Positions 1 through 10,581 are shown, numbered from the stretch's first letter. The stretch: DNA of 64,000 nucleotides from Roseovarius salincola (GCF_026891095.1 NZ_JAPTNL010000016.1:23062-87061); one strand, 5' to 3'. Notes: generated by a model not told the origin, from the sequence alone. Made by a program: numbers and translations.

Positions 1-502
1 TGGTGCGGCTGGCATGACCGACCTTAATCTTGAGATCCCACAGCATGTAGAGCATCGATTCGATGACGCTCTCGGCCCAGGGGGTGATCTTGTAGGGGGT
101 CAGGAACAGCAGGTCGACATCCGATTGCGGGGCCATTTCACCGCGCCCGTAGCCGCCGACCGCGAACATCGCGATGCTTTCGGAACTGGTGGGCGTGGCC
201 ACCGGGTGCAGATGGCGTTGGGCCACGTCAAGCGCATTGAGGAGGATGCAATCGGTCAGCCAGCTATAGGCGCGCACGGTGGCGCGGGCGGCGAAGGGAT
301 GTTCGGCGAAGCCCGCGGCGATGGTCTCGCGCCCCTGTGCCAGAGCTTCGGACAGCACCGAGACCGCGGCGCGGCGCAGCGCCATGGTATCGCCATCGGC
401 CGCCGCCATCGCCTCGGCGAGGCGCGCCTCGACAGCGGCGTTGTCGAAGATGTCCTCGGCCGGGCGGATCAGGTCGTCCGGGCTTGAGATCGCGTCTTTC
501 AT
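1..502 (-). CDS. glnD: PII uridylyltransferase/uridylyl-removing enzyme, N-terminal part (truncated by window edge)
   Basis: Only the first about 167 codons lie in the window; the gene runs off the left edge. The reverse-strand translation begins MKDAISSPDDLI and reaches the nucleotidyltransferase signature GGYGRGEMAPQSDVDLLF, with the GG loop and the D-x-D metal ligands of the GlnD/PII uridylyltransferase family. GlnD senses glutamine and uridylylates or de-uridylylates PII proteins, so it sets cellular nitrogen status. The ATG at 502 is the first start in frame. The C-terminal HD and ACT domains, expected for this family, are outside the window and cannot be checked. Family assignment is firm from the active-site loop. 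Confidence 0.9.
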   Translation of the reverse strand, partial: MKDAISSPDDLIRPAEDIFDNAAVEARLAEAMAAADGDTMALRRAAVSVLSEALAQGRETIAAGFAEHPFAARATVRAYSWLTDCILLNALDVAQRHLHPVATPTSSESIAMFAVGGYGRGEMAPQSDVDLLFLTPYKITPWAESVIESMLYMLWDLKIKVGHASRT

Positions 503-521
503 TCGATCCTTTCGCGCGGCC

Positions 522-1700
522 CTAGAAGCCCGCGCCGCCAAAGCCCCTTGGCGCCGGGTCGATCACCTCGACCTGCTGGTCGCGGATCGTCGCCACCGCG
601 AGGCCCCGCTCGTTGGTGCCATCGGGGCGGAAGCGAAAGACGCCATTGACCCCCTGGAACCCGGCGCTCTGGGTCAGCGACCCGCGGCTGAGCGCGTTGC
701 GGTCGCCGGACTTGGCAAGGGCGCCGACAGCGGCGATACCGTCGTAGGACAGCCCCGCCAGTTCATGCGGCGCGTTGCCGTATGCGGCCTGGAAGCGGCT
801 TTTGAACTGGGCGCTGCGTTGCGGGTCGGGCAGGGCGAACCATCCGCCCTGAACGCCGGGCAGTTCCATCGTCTGGGGCGGCGTGTCCCAGCGGCTGAGA
901 CCCATGTACTGGATGGAGTCGGTGCTCAGCCCGGCCTCGGGCAGCATCTGCGAAAAGAGCGGCAGTGCGCCCGCTGTGTTGGCGGTGAGGAAGAGAGCGT
1001 CGGCATCGTTCTGACGGGCCGTCTCGCGAATCTGGGGCACTGCCGAGACGACGCCATCCTGGGAGAACGTGTAGCTCACGCTGCCGGCCAACGTGGCGCC
1101 GTGGCGTGTGGCGGCCTGTTCGATGGCCTGGCGGCCCAGTCGCCCGGCGAGGTTGTCGGAATAGACCGTCAGAATACGGCTCTTGCCGCTGCGCGCGGCA
1201 TAGCTGACCAGCCGGTTGGCGGTGTTCTCGAAGGTCTGGCCCAGCACGAAGAGGTTGCCGCCCGCGATGGTCGCATTGTTCGAGAAAGTCAGCACGTTGA
1301 TGTCGCGATCAGCGACGGCGACGGCCACGGCATTGGCCGATTCGGCGTGCAGCGGGCCGATGATGATCCTGGCGCCATCCTGAACCGCATTGAGCGCGGC
1401 GGTCCGGGCCTGCTCGGCCTGACCGGCGGTGCCGTAGACGCGCAGGTCGATCTGCACGCCGCTCATGTCCGAGGCGGCCATGCGCGCGGCATTCTCGAGA
1501 TCACGGGCGAGGCGCTGTTCCTGCGGCACACCGGAGCCATGCGGCAACAGAAGGGCAACGGCGATCGGTTTGGAGGGACTGATCGGTTGACCGCCGCCGC
1601 CCGTGGTGGCGACCGGCTGGCACGCGCTGAGCCAGAGTGCGGCCATAAGGATGGCGATGCGGCCCGGCGCCTTGCGGGCGGAAGACAAAACGGCGAACAT
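522..1700 (-). CDS. Penicillin-binding protein activator (LpoA/YraM-like periplasmic-binding lipoprotein)
   Basis: A 392-residue protein with a signal peptide ending in a lipobox (LSAC, Cys27) and then a type-1 periplasmic-binding fold of the branched-chain amino acid receptor type (VALLLPHGSG..., ...IIGPLHAESANAVAVA...). In gammaproteobacteria the LpoA lipoprotein has this fold, activates PBP1A and is encoded divergently from rsmI with yraN next to it; the same order is seen here, which supports an LpoA-like role in peptidoglycan synthesis. That role in this organism is inferred from context; the sequence alone would also fit an ABC-transporter substrate-binding lipoprotein. It lacks the separate TPR domain of enteric LpoA. 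Confidence 0.82.
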   Translation of the reverse strand: MFAVLSSARKAPGRIAILMAALWLSACQPVATTGGGGQPISPSKPIAVALLLPHGSGVPQEQRLARDLENAARMAASDMSGVQIDLRVYGTAGQAEQARTAALNAVQDGARIIIGPLHAESANAVAVAVADRDINVLTFSNNATIAGGNLFVLGQTFENTANRLVSYAARSGKSRILTVYSDNLAGRLGRQAIEQAATRHGATLAGSVSYTFSQDGVVSAVPQIRETARQNDADALFLTANTAGALPLFSQMLPEAGLSTDSIQYMGLSRWDTPPQTMELPGVQGGWFALPDPQRSAQFKSRFQAAYGNAPHELAGLSYDGIAAVGALAKSGDRNALSRGSLTQSAGFQGVNGVFRFRPDGTNERGLAVATIRDQQVEVIDPAPRGFGGAGF

Positions 1701-1787
1701 GGATTATGTCACTCCCTGGTTTTGCGGCGGGGCCTGCCCCGTTGCGATGTTCAGCTCCGATAATAAACGTCATGAGAGGCGGGTCCA

Positions 1788-2675
1788 GTGGTGAATCCGA
1801 AACAGCAGAGCCTGGCGCCGGGGCTATACCTGGTGGCGACGCCGATCGGCACGGCGCGCGACATCACGCTGCGCACGCTCGATATCCTGGGCGCGGCGGA
1901 CGTGATCGCCGCCGAGGATACCCGCAGCCTGCGCAAGCTGATGGATATCCACGGGATTTCGCCGGGCGACAGGCCCGTCCTAGCTTATCACGATCACAAT
2001 GGCGAAAAGATGCGCCCGCGCCTGCTGGCGGCGCTGGCAGAGGGGAAATCGGTGGTCTACGCCTCCGAGGCCGGCACGCCGATGGTGGCCGATCCCGGCT
2101 ATGACCTGGCGCGCGCGGCGGTGGCTGGGGGCCATGCGCTGATCTCGGCGCCTGGCCCGTCGGCGGTGATCGCGGCGCTGACTGTGGCGGGGTTGCCGAC
2201 GGATCATTTCTTCTTCGCGGGCTTCCTGCCCAACGCCTCGGGGCGGCGGAAAACCGCGCTCAAGGCGCTGGAGGCCGTGCCGGGGACGTTGATTTTCTAC
2301 GAATCGCCCAAGCGGGTGGCGGCGATGCTGCGCGATGCGGCGCAGGTTCTCGGGGGCGGGCGACAGGCGGCGGTCTGCCGGGAGCTGACCAAGAAATTCG
2401 AAGAGGTCATGCGCGGCACGCTGGAAGAACTGGCTGATGCCTGCGCCGCGCGCAGCCTGAAAGGCGAGATCGTGGTGCTGGTGGATCGCGGCCGTTTACC
2501 GAATATTCGCGAATCGGATTTAGAAATGCGGTTGGTTGAGGCATTGAAGGTGCATTCGGTGCGCGATGCCGCGGATGCGGTCTCGGCGGAACTGGGGCTG
2601 AAGCGGCGGCAGGTCTATCAGCGCGCTTTGCAGCTTTCGCAGGAATCGACAGGAGATCATGATCATGACGATTGA
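1788..2675 (+). CDS. rsmI: 16S rRNA (cytidine(1402)-2'-O)-methyltransferase RsmI
   Basis: A 295-residue SAM-dependent methyltransferase of the tetrapyrrole-methylase fold. It shows the family motifs LVATPIGTARDI near the N terminus, EDTRSLRKLM, SEAGTPMVADPGYD and APGPSAV. RsmI 2'-O-methylates C1402 in the ribosomal decoding centre. Two GTG codons in tandem (1788 and 1791) follow a purine-rich GAGAGGCGGG; either may be the start. It diverges from the LpoA-like gene and its 3' end overlaps yraN by 11 bases, so the two are probably co-translated. Confidence 0.95.
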   Translation: MVNPKQQSLAPGLYLVATPIGTARDITLRTLDILGAADVIAAEDTRSLRKLMDIHGISPGDRPVLAYHDHNGEKMRPRLLAALAEGKSVVYASEAGTPMVADPGYDLARAAVAGGHALISAPGPSAVIAALTVAGLPTDHFFFAGFLPNASGRRKTALKALEAVPGTLIFYESPKRVAAMLRDAAQVLGGGRQAAVCRELTKKFEEVMRGTLEELADACAARSLKGEIVVLVDRGRLPNIRESDLEMRLVEALKVHSVRDAADAVSAELGLKRRQVYQRALQLSQESTGDHDHDD

Positions 2676-3084
2676 CGGGAATCTACAGCAGGCGGATGCC
2701 GGATCGTCGTGCCGCGCGCAGCGCGCCGATCGCGGGCTGCGGGCCTGGCAGGCCGGGATGGCGGCGGAACGCCGCGTGGCGACAAGCTATGACCGTCGCG
2801 GCGCGGATCTCATGGAAACCCGCTGGCGCGGAGAAGGCGGCGAGATCGACCTGATCCTGCGCGAGGGCGCGGTGATCGTGTTCTGCGAAGTCAAGGCGGC
2901 GCGCAGTTTCGATGCGGCGATCGCGCGACTGCGCCCGGCGCAGGTGCGGCGGATTCATGCGGCGGCGGCGGAATATCTGGGCCACGTGCCTGCGGGCCAG
3001 TTGGCCGAGGTGCGATTCGACCTTGCGGTGGTGGACCAGTCCGGCGCCGCGCAGATCATCGAGAATGCTTTCGGTCATTTCTGA
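2665..3084 (+). CDS. YraN/UPF0102 family endonuclease-like protein
   Basis: A protein of 139 residues in the UPF0102 (YraN) family, which has a Holliday-junction-resolvase/restriction-endonuclease-like fold. Visible motifs are G..AE..VA..YDRRGADLME, then GGEIDLILREGAVIVFCEVKAA, giving the E...D...E-x-K pattern of the PD-(D/E)XK superfamily. Its activity is not established. ATG codons at 2659 and 2665 are both in frame; AGGAG at 2651-2655 is well spaced for 2665 and too close for 2659, so 2665 is preferred. The start lies inside the end of rsmI, the usual arrangement for this pair. Confidence 0.88.
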   Translation: MTIDGNLQQADAGSSCRAQRADRGLRAWQAGMAAERRVATSYDRRGADLMETRWRGEGGEIDLILREGAVIVFCEVKAARSFDAAIARLRPAQVRRIHAAAAEYLGHVPAGQLAEVRFDLAVVDQSGAAQIIENAFGHF

Positions 3085-3145
3085 TTTGCGATTGACGGCG
3101 GCTTGGCCCATTTAGGGCGGGAAGCAAACACGCCGGGGGAGCCCC

Positions 3146-4081
3146 ATGAAGATCGCCTTTCAGATGGACCCGATCGCGCCGGTCGATATCGACGCCGACA
3201 GCACCTTTCGCATCGCCGAAGAGGCGCAGGCGCGCGGCCACGAGCTATTCTATTACACGCCCGATGCGCTGGCCTATGTCGAAGGGCGGGTGACGGCGCG
3301 GGGTTACCCGCTGGAGGTGCGGCGGGTGAAAGGCGACCATTTCACCCTTGGCGACGCGCGCGTGGCGGATCTGGGCGAATTCGACGTGGTCTGGCTGCGC
3401 CAGGATCCGCCCTTCGACATGCATTATATCACCACGACGCATCTGTTGCAGCGCGTCATGCCCGGCACGCTGGTGGTGAACGATCCGTTCTGGGTGCGCA
3501 ATTTCCCCGAAAAGCTGCTGGTGCTGGATTTCCCCCAGTTGATGCCGCCGACCGCCATCGCGCGCGACCTGGCGACGATCCGCGCCTTCAAGGATCGTCA
3601 TGGGGATGTGATCCTGAAGCCGCTTTACGGCAATGGCGGCGCCGGGGTCTTTCACCTGTCGGAATCGGACCGCAATCTCAGCTCGCTTCACGAACTTTTC
3701 ACCGGCTTCAGCCGCGAGCCGCTGATCGTGCAGAAATACCTTCCCGAGATCAAGAATGGCGACAAGCGCGTGATCCTTGTCGATGGCGAAGCCGTGGGCG
3801 CGATCAACCGCATTCCGGCACAGGGTGAAACCCGCTCCAACATGCATGTCGGCGGGCGTCCCGAAAAGGTCGCGCTCAATGACCGCGACCGCGAAATCTG
3901 CGCCGCGATCGGGCCGCTTTTGCGTGACAAGGGGCAGGTTTTCGTCGGCATCGACGTGATCGGCGACTACCTGACCGAGATCAACGTGACCTCGCCCACC
4001 GGCATCCAGGAACTGGAACGATTCGACGGGATCAATGTGGCCGCGATGATCTGGGAGGCGATCGAGGCGAAACGCGTGTGA
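3146..4081 (+). CDS. gshB: Glutathione synthase
   Basis: A 311-residue ATP-grasp ligase joining gamma-glutamylcysteine and glycine to make glutathione. It begins [20 protein letters not shown], the typical GshB opening, and carries [17 protein letters not shown], the glycine-rich ATP loop [16 protein letters not shown] and the C-terminal [17 protein letters not shown]. Length matches the bacterial family (about 315). A GGGGGA ribosome-binding site precedes the ATG. The stop codon overlaps the next start by four bases (GTGA), so the hydrolase downstream is probably co-translated. Confidence 0.97.
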   Translation: MKIAFQMDPIAPVDIDADSTFRIAEEAQARGHELFYYTPDALAYVEGRVTARGYPLEVRRVKGDHFTLGDARVADLGEFDVVWLRQDPPFDMHYITTTHLLQRVMPGTLVVNDPFWVRNFPEKLLVLDFPQLMPPTAIARDLATIRAFKDRHGDVILKPLYGNGGAGVFHLSESDRNLSSLHELFTGFSREPLIVQKYLPEIKNGDKRVILVDGEAVGAINRIPAQGETRSNMHVGGRPEKVALNDRDREICAAIGPLLRDKGQVFVGIDVIGDYLTEINVTSPTGIQELERFDGINVAAMIWEAIEAKRV

Positions 4082-4989
4082 GCCTGCGCAGACATATCCT
4101 GAATCACAGCCTGCGGCTGGTGGAGAAGCCGCTTCTGGCGCGGGCCGGTGATCCGGTGGCGCTGCGCGCGATGTTCGAACGAAAGGCGCGGTTCTGGTTT
4201 CGCCCGCCGCGCGGCAGTCATTTTTCAAGCGAGGTGATCGACGGGGTGCCTGTCTGCTGGGCGCTGGGCAAGGATGTGCCTGCGCGCAAGGCCGCTGCTG
4301 TGATCCTGTATCTGCACGGGGGCGGCTACGTGTTCGGTTCGTCGCGCACCCATCGCGCGATGCTGGCGCGCCTGTCAGGGCTGAGCGGGGTTGCCGCCTG
4401 CCTGCCGGATTACCGCCTTGCCCCCGAGCATGCCTTTCCGGCAGCGCTGGAGGATGCGCTTGCAGTCTATATCGAGCTGAGTGCCGAGCGCGAGGTGATC
4501 ATCGGCGGTGACAGTGCAGGGGGTGGCCTCGCGCTGGCGCTGCTGGGCGAGATTCTGCGGCACGGGCTGCGCCCCCCGCGCGGTGTGTTCTGCTTTTCGC
4601 CGCTGACCGACATGACCTTTTCGGGCGACAGCATGGCGTCGAACGCGGATGCGGACGTGCTGTTGCCGGTGGCCCGCGCGGGCGAACTGGCGGAAATGTA
4701 TTTGCAGGGCAGCAGCGCGCGCGATCCGCGCGCGTCGCCGCTTCTCGCCTCGCTTCGCGGCGCGCCGCCGGTCTGGATCACCGCGGGCGATACAGAGATC
4801 CTGCTGGATGACACGCGCCGGATGGCGGCGCGGTTGCGTGCGGACAGGGTGCGGGTCACGGAGGTAATCGCGCACGACCTGCCCCATGTCTGGCCGATCT
4901 TCGGGCCGCTGCTGCCCGAGGCGTGCCGCACGCTCGAAGATGTGGCGAAGTGGATCAGCTCTCTTTCGCGGCCGCAAGGCGATAGCTGA
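4078..4989 (+). CDS. Alpha/beta hydrolase, hormone-sensitive-lipase (family IV) type
   Basis: A 303-residue esterase-like hydrolase. It has the oxyanion motif HGGGY (His80), the nucleophile elbow GDSAGGG (Ser146), a likely acid in [11 protein letters not shown] and a catalytic His in DLPHVWPIF: the complete triad of the HSL family. These enzymes cleave short-chain esters; the natural substrate cannot be told. It starts at a GTG overlapping the gshB stop, indicating translational coupling. Its last 35 bases overlap the end of the convergent ComM-like gene. Confidence 0.88.
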   Translation: MSLRRHILNHSLRLVEKPLLARAGDPVALRAMFERKARFWFRPPRGSHFSSEVIDGVPVCWALGKDVPARKAAAVILYLHGGGYVFGSSRTHRAMLARLSGLSGVAACLPDYRLAPEHAFPAALEDALAVYIELSAEREVIIGGDSAGGGLALALLGEILRHGLRPPRGVFCFSPLTDMTFSGDSMASNADADVLLPVARAGELAEMYLQGSSARDPRASPLLASLRGAPPVWITAGDTEILLDDTRRMAARLRADRVRVTEVIAHDLPHVWPIFGPLLPEACRTLEDVAKWISSLSRPQGDS

Positions 4990-6475
4990 CGGCTTCGGCG
5001 ATATGGGGGCGGCGGACGCTGTCGGAATGGTCGAGATCGGCGATGGTGCGCGCCACGCGCAACACCCGGTGATAGCCGCGCGCCGACAGGCCGAAACGTT
5101 CCGCCACGCGGTTGATCAGGTCGCGCCCCTCGGTGTCCGGCGTGGCCACCTGTTCCAGCATCTCGCCCTCGGCATCGGCATTGAGCCATGTGCGCCCCGC
5201 ATCGGCAAAGCGGCGGGCCTGAAGCGCGCGCGCCTCGGCAACGCAACCGGCAACGGTCGAGGAGCTGTCGCCCGAGGCGGGCAGATCGAGATCGGTGAAG
5301 GCCACGGGCGGGACCTCGACGCGCAGATCGAAACGGTCCATCAGCGGCCCGGAAATGCGGCCCATGTAATCCTCGCCGCATTGAGGCGCACGGCTGCAGG
5401 CGCGCGCCGGGTCCGGCAGGTAGCCGCATTTGCAGGGATTGGCGGCGGCGACCAGCATGAAGCGGCAGGGGTATTTCACATGCGCATTGGCGCGTGCGAC
5501 CATGACCTCTCCGGTCTCGATCGGCTGGCGCAGGGTTTCCAGCACGGTGCGGGCGAATTCGGGGAACTCGTCCATGAACAGAACGCCATTATGGGCGAGG
5601 CTGATTTCCCCCGGCCCGGCACGACGCCCGCCGCCGACGATGGCGGCCATCGAGGCGGTGTGATGCGGTTCCCGAAAAGGTCGCGTGCGATTGATCCCGC
5701 CTTCATCCAGAAGCCCCGCCAGCGAATGGATCATCGAGGTTTCCAGCGCCTCGGGTGCGGTCAGGGGCGGCAGGATGCCCGGCAGGCGGGCGGCCAACAT
5801 GGATTTGCCGGACCCCGGTGTGCCCACCATCATCAGGTGATGGCGTCCGGCGGCGGCGATTTCCAGCGCCCGCTTGGCGCGCTCCTGGCCCTTCACATCC
5901 AGAAGATCGCGCCCGCTGGCATCGGTTGTGACCTCGCCGGGTTCGGCGGGGGCAAGCGGCGACTGGCCGGTGTAGTGGCGCACCACGTCGGCAAGGCTGG
6001 CGGCGCCGATCACTTCGGCGGCGCCGACCCATGCCGCCTCGGCACCCGAGGCCCTTGGGCAAAGCAGGGTGCGTTCGTCCTCGGCGGCGGCCATCGCGGC
6101 GGGCAGGGCGCCGATCACCGGGATCAGCGTGCCATCGAGCGAGAGTTCCCCCAGCGAACAGGTGCCCTCGGCCGCGTCGGCGGGAATGATTTCAAGCGCG
6201 GACAGAAGCGCCAGCGCGATGGGCAGGTCGAAACGGCTGCCTTCCTTGGGAAGGTCGGCGGGGCTGAGATTGATGGTGATCCGTTTGGAGGGCAGGGCGA
6301 TGGCCATGGAACTGAGCGCGGAGCGCACCCGGTCGCGCGCCTCGGAAACGGCCTTGTCGGGCAGGCCGACAAGCGAAAAGGCGGGCAGGCCGGGGCTGAT
6401 CGCGCATTGCACTTCGACCTGCCTTGCGCGGATTCCCTCGAAGGCCACCGTGTAGGCGCGCGCGACCATCGGCAT
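4955..6475 (-). CDS. YifB/ComM family Mg-chelatase-like AAA ATPase
   Basis: A 506-residue protein with an N-terminal ChlI/Lon-like domain (MVARAYTVAFEGIRARQVEVQ), a central AAA module with Walker A VGTPGSGKSMLAA and Walker B NGVLFMDEFPEF, and a C-terminal Mg-chelatase-like domain with the Cys-containing insert CKCGYLPDP...C. In Vibrio and Haemophilus the orthologue ComM is a hexameric branch-migration helicase that helps integrate transforming DNA. Whether this organism is transformable is not shown. The gene is convergent with the hydrolase and shares 35 bases with its 3' end. Confidence 0.93.
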   Translation of the reverse strand: MPMVARAYTVAFEGIRARQVEVQCAISPGLPAFSLVGLPDKAVSEARDRVRSALSSMAIALPSKRITINLSPADLPKEGSRFDLPIALALLSALEIIPADAAEGTCSLGELSLDGTLIPVIGALPAAMAAAEDERTLLCPRASGAEAAWVGAAEVIGAASLADVVRHYTGQSPLAPAEPGEVTTDASGRDLLDVKGQERAKRALEIAAAGRHHLMMVGTPGSGKSMLAARLPGILPPLTAPEALETSMIHSLAGLLDEGGINRTRPFREPHHTASMAAIVGGGRRAGPGEISLAHNGVLFMDEFPEFARTVLETLRQPIETGEVMVARANAHVKYPCRFMLVAAANPCKCGYLPDPARACSRAPQCGEDYMGRISGPLMDRFDLRVEVPPVAFTDLDLPASGDSSSTVAGCVAEARALQARRFADAGRTWLNADAEGEMLEQVATPDTEGRDLINRVAERFGLSARGYHRVLRVARTIADLDHSDSVRRPHIAEAVSYRLAAAKES

Positions 6476-6572
6476 GTTCCCTGTCTGGTTAAGGTCGGTT
6501 AACCAAGGCTTACGCGCCGGCGGTTTAAGAAGGGTTAACGCGACTGTGATTTCGTCGCCGTACCGCCCGGAC

Positions 6573-8069
6573 TCAGATCTGCTGGTCGTAATCGCCCACC
6601 GAGGGCTCGGTGCGGATCACCGCATCAAGATCGGCGAAGATTGCACGCATCTCGGCCTCGCTCTCGCTGCTTTCGCAGACCACCACCAGGTTGGGGGTGT
6701 TCGAGCTGGCACGCACCAGCCCCCATGAGCCGTTATCGAGGATCACGCGGGCGCCGTTGACGGTGACCACCTCTTTCACCGGGCGGCCCGCGACCAATTC
6801 GCCGGCCTCGGCCTTGGCGACCAGCCGCGCGACGATGCGGTCGAGCACGTCGTATTTTTCGGTATCGGCGCACCAGGGCGACATGGTGGGGGTGGACCAG
6901 GTCTGCGGCAGGGCGCGGCGCAGGTCGGACATCGACGCATCGGGATTGCGATCCATCAGCTTGCAGATTTCCACCGCTACGCGCATCCCGCAATCATAGC
7001 CACGGCCAACCGGTTCAGCCAGGAAGTAGTGGCCCGATTTCTCGAACCCCGCCAGCGCGCCGATTTCCTTGACCCGGCGTTTCATGTGGGAGTGGCCGGT
7101 TTTCCAGTAATCGGCAGTCACGCCGTTCTTTATCAATTCAGGGTCCGAGGCGAAAAGGCCGGTCGATTTCACATCCGCGACGAATGTGGAATTCGGGTAG
7201 ATCTTGGAAAGGTCGCGGGCCATGATCACACCGACCTTGTCGGCGAAGATTTCCTCGCCCTCGTCATCGACCACCCCGCAGCGGTCGCCGTCGCCATCGA
7301 AGCCAAGTGCGAAATCCGCCCCCGTGGCGCGCACGGAATCGGCCATGTCATGCAGCATTTCCATGGCTTCGGGGTTGGGATTGTAGTGGGGAAAGGTGTA
7401 ATCGAGCTCGTTATGCGAGGGGATCACCTCGACGCCGATACGTTCGAACAGTTCAGGCGCGAAGGCTGCGGCGGTGCCATTGCCGGTGGCGCAGACGACG
7501 CGCAACTTGCGCGACATTTTGAAATCACCGACGAGATCGTCAAGGTAAGCCTCGCGCACGCCGGGCACGAATTCATAAGAGCCACCTGCGCGCGGCTCTC
7601 CGTCGCCGTTCAGCACGATGTCACGCAGTTCGGCCATTTCGTCGGGGCCATGAGTCAGCGGGCGTTCAAAGCCCATCTTGACCCCGGTCCAGCCATTGGG
7701 ATTATGGCTGGCGGTGACCATCGCCACGGCGGGGGCATCAAGATGGAACTGGGCGAAATAGGCCATGGGCGACAGGGCCGGGCCGATATCGCGCACCCGG
7801 ATGCCAGCCTGCATCAACCCGATGATGAGCGCGTGTTTGATCGCCAGCGAATAGTCGCGGTAATCGTTGCCGACGGCGATCTCGGGGCGGATGCCACGGC
7901 GCTGCATCTGCGTGCCGAGGCCAAGGCCAAGGGCGGTCATGCCGGGCAGGTTGATCTCGTCAGGGTATTTCCAGCGCGCGTCATATTCGCGAAAGCCCGT
8001 GGACGCGATCATCGCATCGCGCAGGAATTCCCAGGTATTGGGCGTGCAGGTGGGCAGGGGTTTGGTCAT
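6573..8069 (-). CDS. Phosphomannomutase/phosphoglucomutase (alpha-D-phosphohexomutase)
   Basis: A 498-residue alpha-D-phosphohexomutase that interconverts hexose 1- and 6-phosphates to supply nucleotide-sugar synthesis. It shows the phosphoserine loop TASHNPNGWTG (Ser121), the metal loop GFDGDGDRCGV and the C-terminal phosphate-binding region GWGLVRASSNTP-like (seen as SWGLVRASSNTPNLVV). Mannose and glucose specificity cannot be separated by eye. It lies directly downstream of kdsA and two capsule-export genes on the same strand, which suggests it feeds a surface polysaccharide. Confidence 0.9.
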   Translation of the reverse strand: MTKPLPTCTPNTWEFLRDAMIASTGFREYDARWKYPDEINLPGMTALGLGLGTQMQRRGIRPEIAVGNDYRDYSLAIKHALIIGLMQAGIRVRDIGPALSPMAYFAQFHLDAPAVAMVTASHNPNGWTGVKMGFERPLTHGPDEMAELRDIVLNGDGEPRAGGSYEFVPGVREAYLDDLVGDFKMSRKLRVVCATGNGTAAAFAPELFERIGVEVIPSHNELDYTFPHYNPNPEAMEMLHDMADSVRATGADFALGFDGDGDRCGVVDDEGEEIFADKVGVIMARDLSKIYPNSTFVADVKSTGLFASDPELIKNGVTADYWKTGHSHMKRRVKEIGALAGFEKSGHYFLAEPVGRGYDCGMRVAVEICKLMDRNPDASMSDLRRALPQTWSTPTMSPWCADTEKYDVLDRIVARLVAKAEAGELVAGRPVKEVVTVNGARVILDNGSWGLVRASSNTPNLVVVCESSESEAEMRAIFADLDAVIRTEPSVGDYDQQI

Positions 8070-8101
8070 AATGAAGGCTCGTTATCGGGAATGGGGAAGG
8101 G

Positions 8102-8941
8102 TCAGAGGGCGACCGGATGGGCCTTGGCGACATCGTCAAGCGCCTTGAGCACACCGAGCAGCGCGCGCATCTCATTGAGCGGGATCATGTTGGGCCCGTC
8201 AGAGGGCGCAGTGTCGGGGGTTTCGTGGGTTTCGATGAACACGGCCGCCACGCCGAGCGCCACGGCGGCACGGGCCATGACCGGGGCGAATTCACGCTGG
8301 CCGCCGGTGCTGCCGCCCTGGCCGCCCGGTTGTTGCACGCTGTGGGTGGCATCCATCACCACGGGATAGCCGGTGGCGGCCATCTGCGGCAGGGCGCGCA
8401 TGTCGGCGACAAGGGTGTTGTAGCCGAAGGATGTGCCGCGTTCGGTCAGAAGCACGCGGCGATTGCCGGTGCTTTCGATCTTGGAGATCACGTTGGGCAT
8501 GTCCCAAGGCGCCAGGAACTGCCCTTTCTTGACGTTGATCGCCGCGCCGGTTTCACCGGCGGCGATCAGCAGATCGGTCTGACGGCAAAGAAACGCCGGT
8601 ATTTGCAGCACGTCGGCCACTTCGGCCACGGGGGCGCATTGATCGGGCAGGTGGATGTCGGTCAGCACCGGCAGCCCGAGGCTGTCCTTGACCGATTGCA
8701 GCACCTTGAGCCCCTCATCCATGCCCAGCCCGCGCTTGCCGGAAAGCGAAGTGCGGTTGGCCTTGTCGAAGCTGCCCTTGAAGATCAGCCCGATCCCAAG
8801 TGCCGCGCAGCTTTCCTTGAGGCTGCCCGCGATCATCTGCGCGTGATCCGCCGATTCAAGCTGGCAGGGACCGGCGATAAGGGTCAGGGGCTGGTCGTTG
8901 CCGACGCTGAGCCCCGAAAGATCGACATGGGTCATGGTCAA
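8102..8941 (-). CDS. kdsA: 3-deoxy-8-phosphooctulonate (KDO-8-P) synthase
   Basis: A 279-residue class-I-aldolase-like enzyme condensing arabinose 5-phosphate and PEP to KDO 8-phosphate. It has the typical [22 protein letters not shown] and [13 protein letters not shown] motifs and the C-terminal [30 protein letters not shown] region (read here in parts). KDO is used in lipid A core and as the linker of ABC-exported capsules. The start codon overlaps the end of the KpsE-like gene by four bases (ATGA), so KDO supply is translationally coupled to capsule-export machinery. Confidence 0.97.
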   Translation of the reverse strand: MTMTHVDLSGLSVGNDQPLTLIAGPCQLESADHAQMIAGSLKESCAALGIGLIFKGSFDKANRTSLSGKRGLGMDEGLKVLQSVKDSLGLPVLTDIHLPDQCAPVAEVADVLQIPAFLCRQTDLLIAAGETGAAINVKKGQFLAPWDMPNVISKIESTGNRRVLLTERGTSFGYNTLVADMRALPQMAATGYPVVMDATHSVQQPGGQGGSTGGQREFAPVMARAAVALGVAAVFIETHETPDTAPSDGPNMIPLNEMRALLGVLKALDDVAKAHPVAL

Positions 8942-10581
8942 GACGAGACCTGTTCACGAAGGATGGACGCGGTAAGCGATATCATCATGTAGATACCGGC
9001 GAAGATCAGGAACGCAAGCACAGTGTTTTCAAAGGACCGCGGATAGGAGGCATCCTGCGAAGGTACCGGTTTCACGCTGACGGTCAGGTATCGGACCTGC
9101 TTGTTGGCTTCGATTTCGGATTGCCGTTTGGCCTCCAGCGCGGATTGCAGCACCATGTCGGCAGTCGCCAGGTCGGCCTGTGCGATCTGGATCGCCGCGG
9201 CCTGAGCGGCCAGCGAGGAGGTTCCCTCGCTCGCCTCGGTCAGGCGCGCATTCTGCTTGCGCAGTTCGGCCTCGAGCCCCGCGACCTCGCCGCGCAGGGC
9301 TTCCACCCGCGCCTGGTTGGGGCGCGAATTGCTGAGCTGCGTGTTCAGGGCCAATTGCTTTTCCTGAAGCTGAAGTTCGGCCGAGCCGATCAGCGAGCGG
9401 ATATTGGCGACCTCGCCTTCGGGATCGAGAATCGATCCTTCCTGCAGTTCGACAAGCTGGCGCTGGGCGTCACTGCGTTCGGCCTTGGCCTGTTCAAGGC
9501 TTTGCGCCGCTGTGCGGACTGCATCGCTGCGCTTTTCGGAGCTGAGTTCATCGACGCGTTCTTCGGCATAGTCGATAAGCTTTTCCGAGAATTGCGCCGC
9601 GACCGCCGGATCGGCGGTGGAGAGTTCCATCCTGATGACGCCCTCGGTGGGATCATAGCCCAGCTTCACGTATTTCTTGTAGAGCTTGTAGGCATCCTCG
9701 TTCGAGGCATCGGGCGAGAGCCGCTGGATCGGATCGATCCAGTCCTGACTGAAATGTTCACGAAATCCGACGTCTTGATCAAGGCGCAGCATCGCGTCCT
9801 TGGATTGCAGGTAGGATTGCGTCGCGATGGAATCCTGCCCGGTGGCGAACTGGCTGGGAAGCAGCCCGCCAAGCCCGCCCGCCGAGCCGCCTGAGCCATC
9901 GGCGGTCAGGATCAGGAATTCGGACTTGGTGGAATACATCGGCGTCGCGATGGCGTAATAATAGTAACCCGCGATCAGCGTCGGCAGGAACACGAAAGCC
10001 GTCAGGCGCGAGAACAGCAGGATCAGCTTGCGCCGCCGCCGCTTGGCGATGTCGCGCTGGATGCGGGTGATTTCATCGGCGCGCCGGTCGGCCGGGCTGA
10101 GGTCGGTCGATGGCAGGGTCTGCTGGCCGGTCGGCACGGTCTGGGGAAGTTGCACGCGTTTCGGCTCGTCGGGCTGGGACGTCGTCGTCAGGGCGTTGTC
10201 GCCCGATCCGCCCGACCCGCCCCGACCGCCTTCGCCCGCTACAAGCTCCAGCATGCTGCCACGCTGGAACGGATCAATACCCTTGGCGCGCAAAAGGCGG
10301 ACCGCGTCGAAATCCGAGGTCGGCGCCAGCCCGTGCTTTTGCGCCATGCGCCGCGCCATGCGCAGCTCGCGCCCGGTCAGACCTTCCTTGCGGATGTCCT
10401 CGATACTCTGCGATGCGGCGGTTTCGCGCGCCGAACTGACCTGGCCTTCGCGCAAGGGTTCTGGCGTGGCAACGGTTTCGGGCGCGGCAACGGTATTGCC
10501 GGCCTGGGTGGGTGCGGGATCCTGCGGCGCATTCGGGTTGCGGCGGATACGGAACTTCCTAGCCTTGGGTTTCGTAGTCAT
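8938..10581 (-). CDS. Capsule polysaccharide export inner-membrane protein (KpsE/CtrB/BexC-like)
   Basis: About 547 residues. A long, low-complexity, proline- and glycine-rich N-terminal cytoplasmic segment of about 210 residues is followed by a transmembrane helix ([19 protein letters not shown]), a large periplasmic region with coiled coils rich in Glu, Gln and Ala, and a second membrane helix near the C terminus ([19 protein letters not shown]). This two-helix layout with a periplasmic coil is that of polysaccharide co-polymerase/export proteins such as KpsE. An ATG at 10581, preceded by GGAAGAGG, is chosen over an upstream TTG at 10611. It overlaps the ABC ATPase end by 23 bases. Confidence 0.86.
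   Translation of the reverse strand: MTTKPKARKFRIRRNPNAPQDPAPTQAGNTVAAPETVATPEPLREGQVSSARETAASQSIEDIRKEGLTGRELRMARRMAQKHGLAPTSDFDAVRLLRAKGIDPFQRGSMLELVAGEGGRGGSGGSGDNALTTTSQPDEPKRVQLPQTVPTGQQTLPSTDLSPADRRADEITRIQRDIAKRRRRKLILLFSRLTAFVFLPTLIAGYYYYAIATPMYSTKSEFLILTADGSGGSAGGLGGLLPSQFATGQDSIATQSYLQSKDAMLRLDQDVGFREHFSQDWIDPIQRLSPDASNEDAYKLYKKYVKLGYDPTEGVIRMELSTADPAVAAQFSEKLIDYAEERVDELSSEKRSDAVRTAAQSLEQAKAERSDAQRQLVELQEGSILDPEGEVANIRSLIGSAELQLQEKQLALNTQLSNSRPNQARVEALRGEVAGLEAELRKQNARLTEASEGTSSLAAQAAAIQIAQADLATADMVLQSALEAKRQSEIEANKQVRYLTVSVKPVPSQDASYPRSFENTVLAFLIFAGIYMMISLTASILREQVSS

Noticed and set aside
4886..6502. Long open frame on the + strand opposite the ComM-like gene
   Set aside because: It is the antisense of a clear AAA gene with intact motifs; high GC leaves the opposite strand open.
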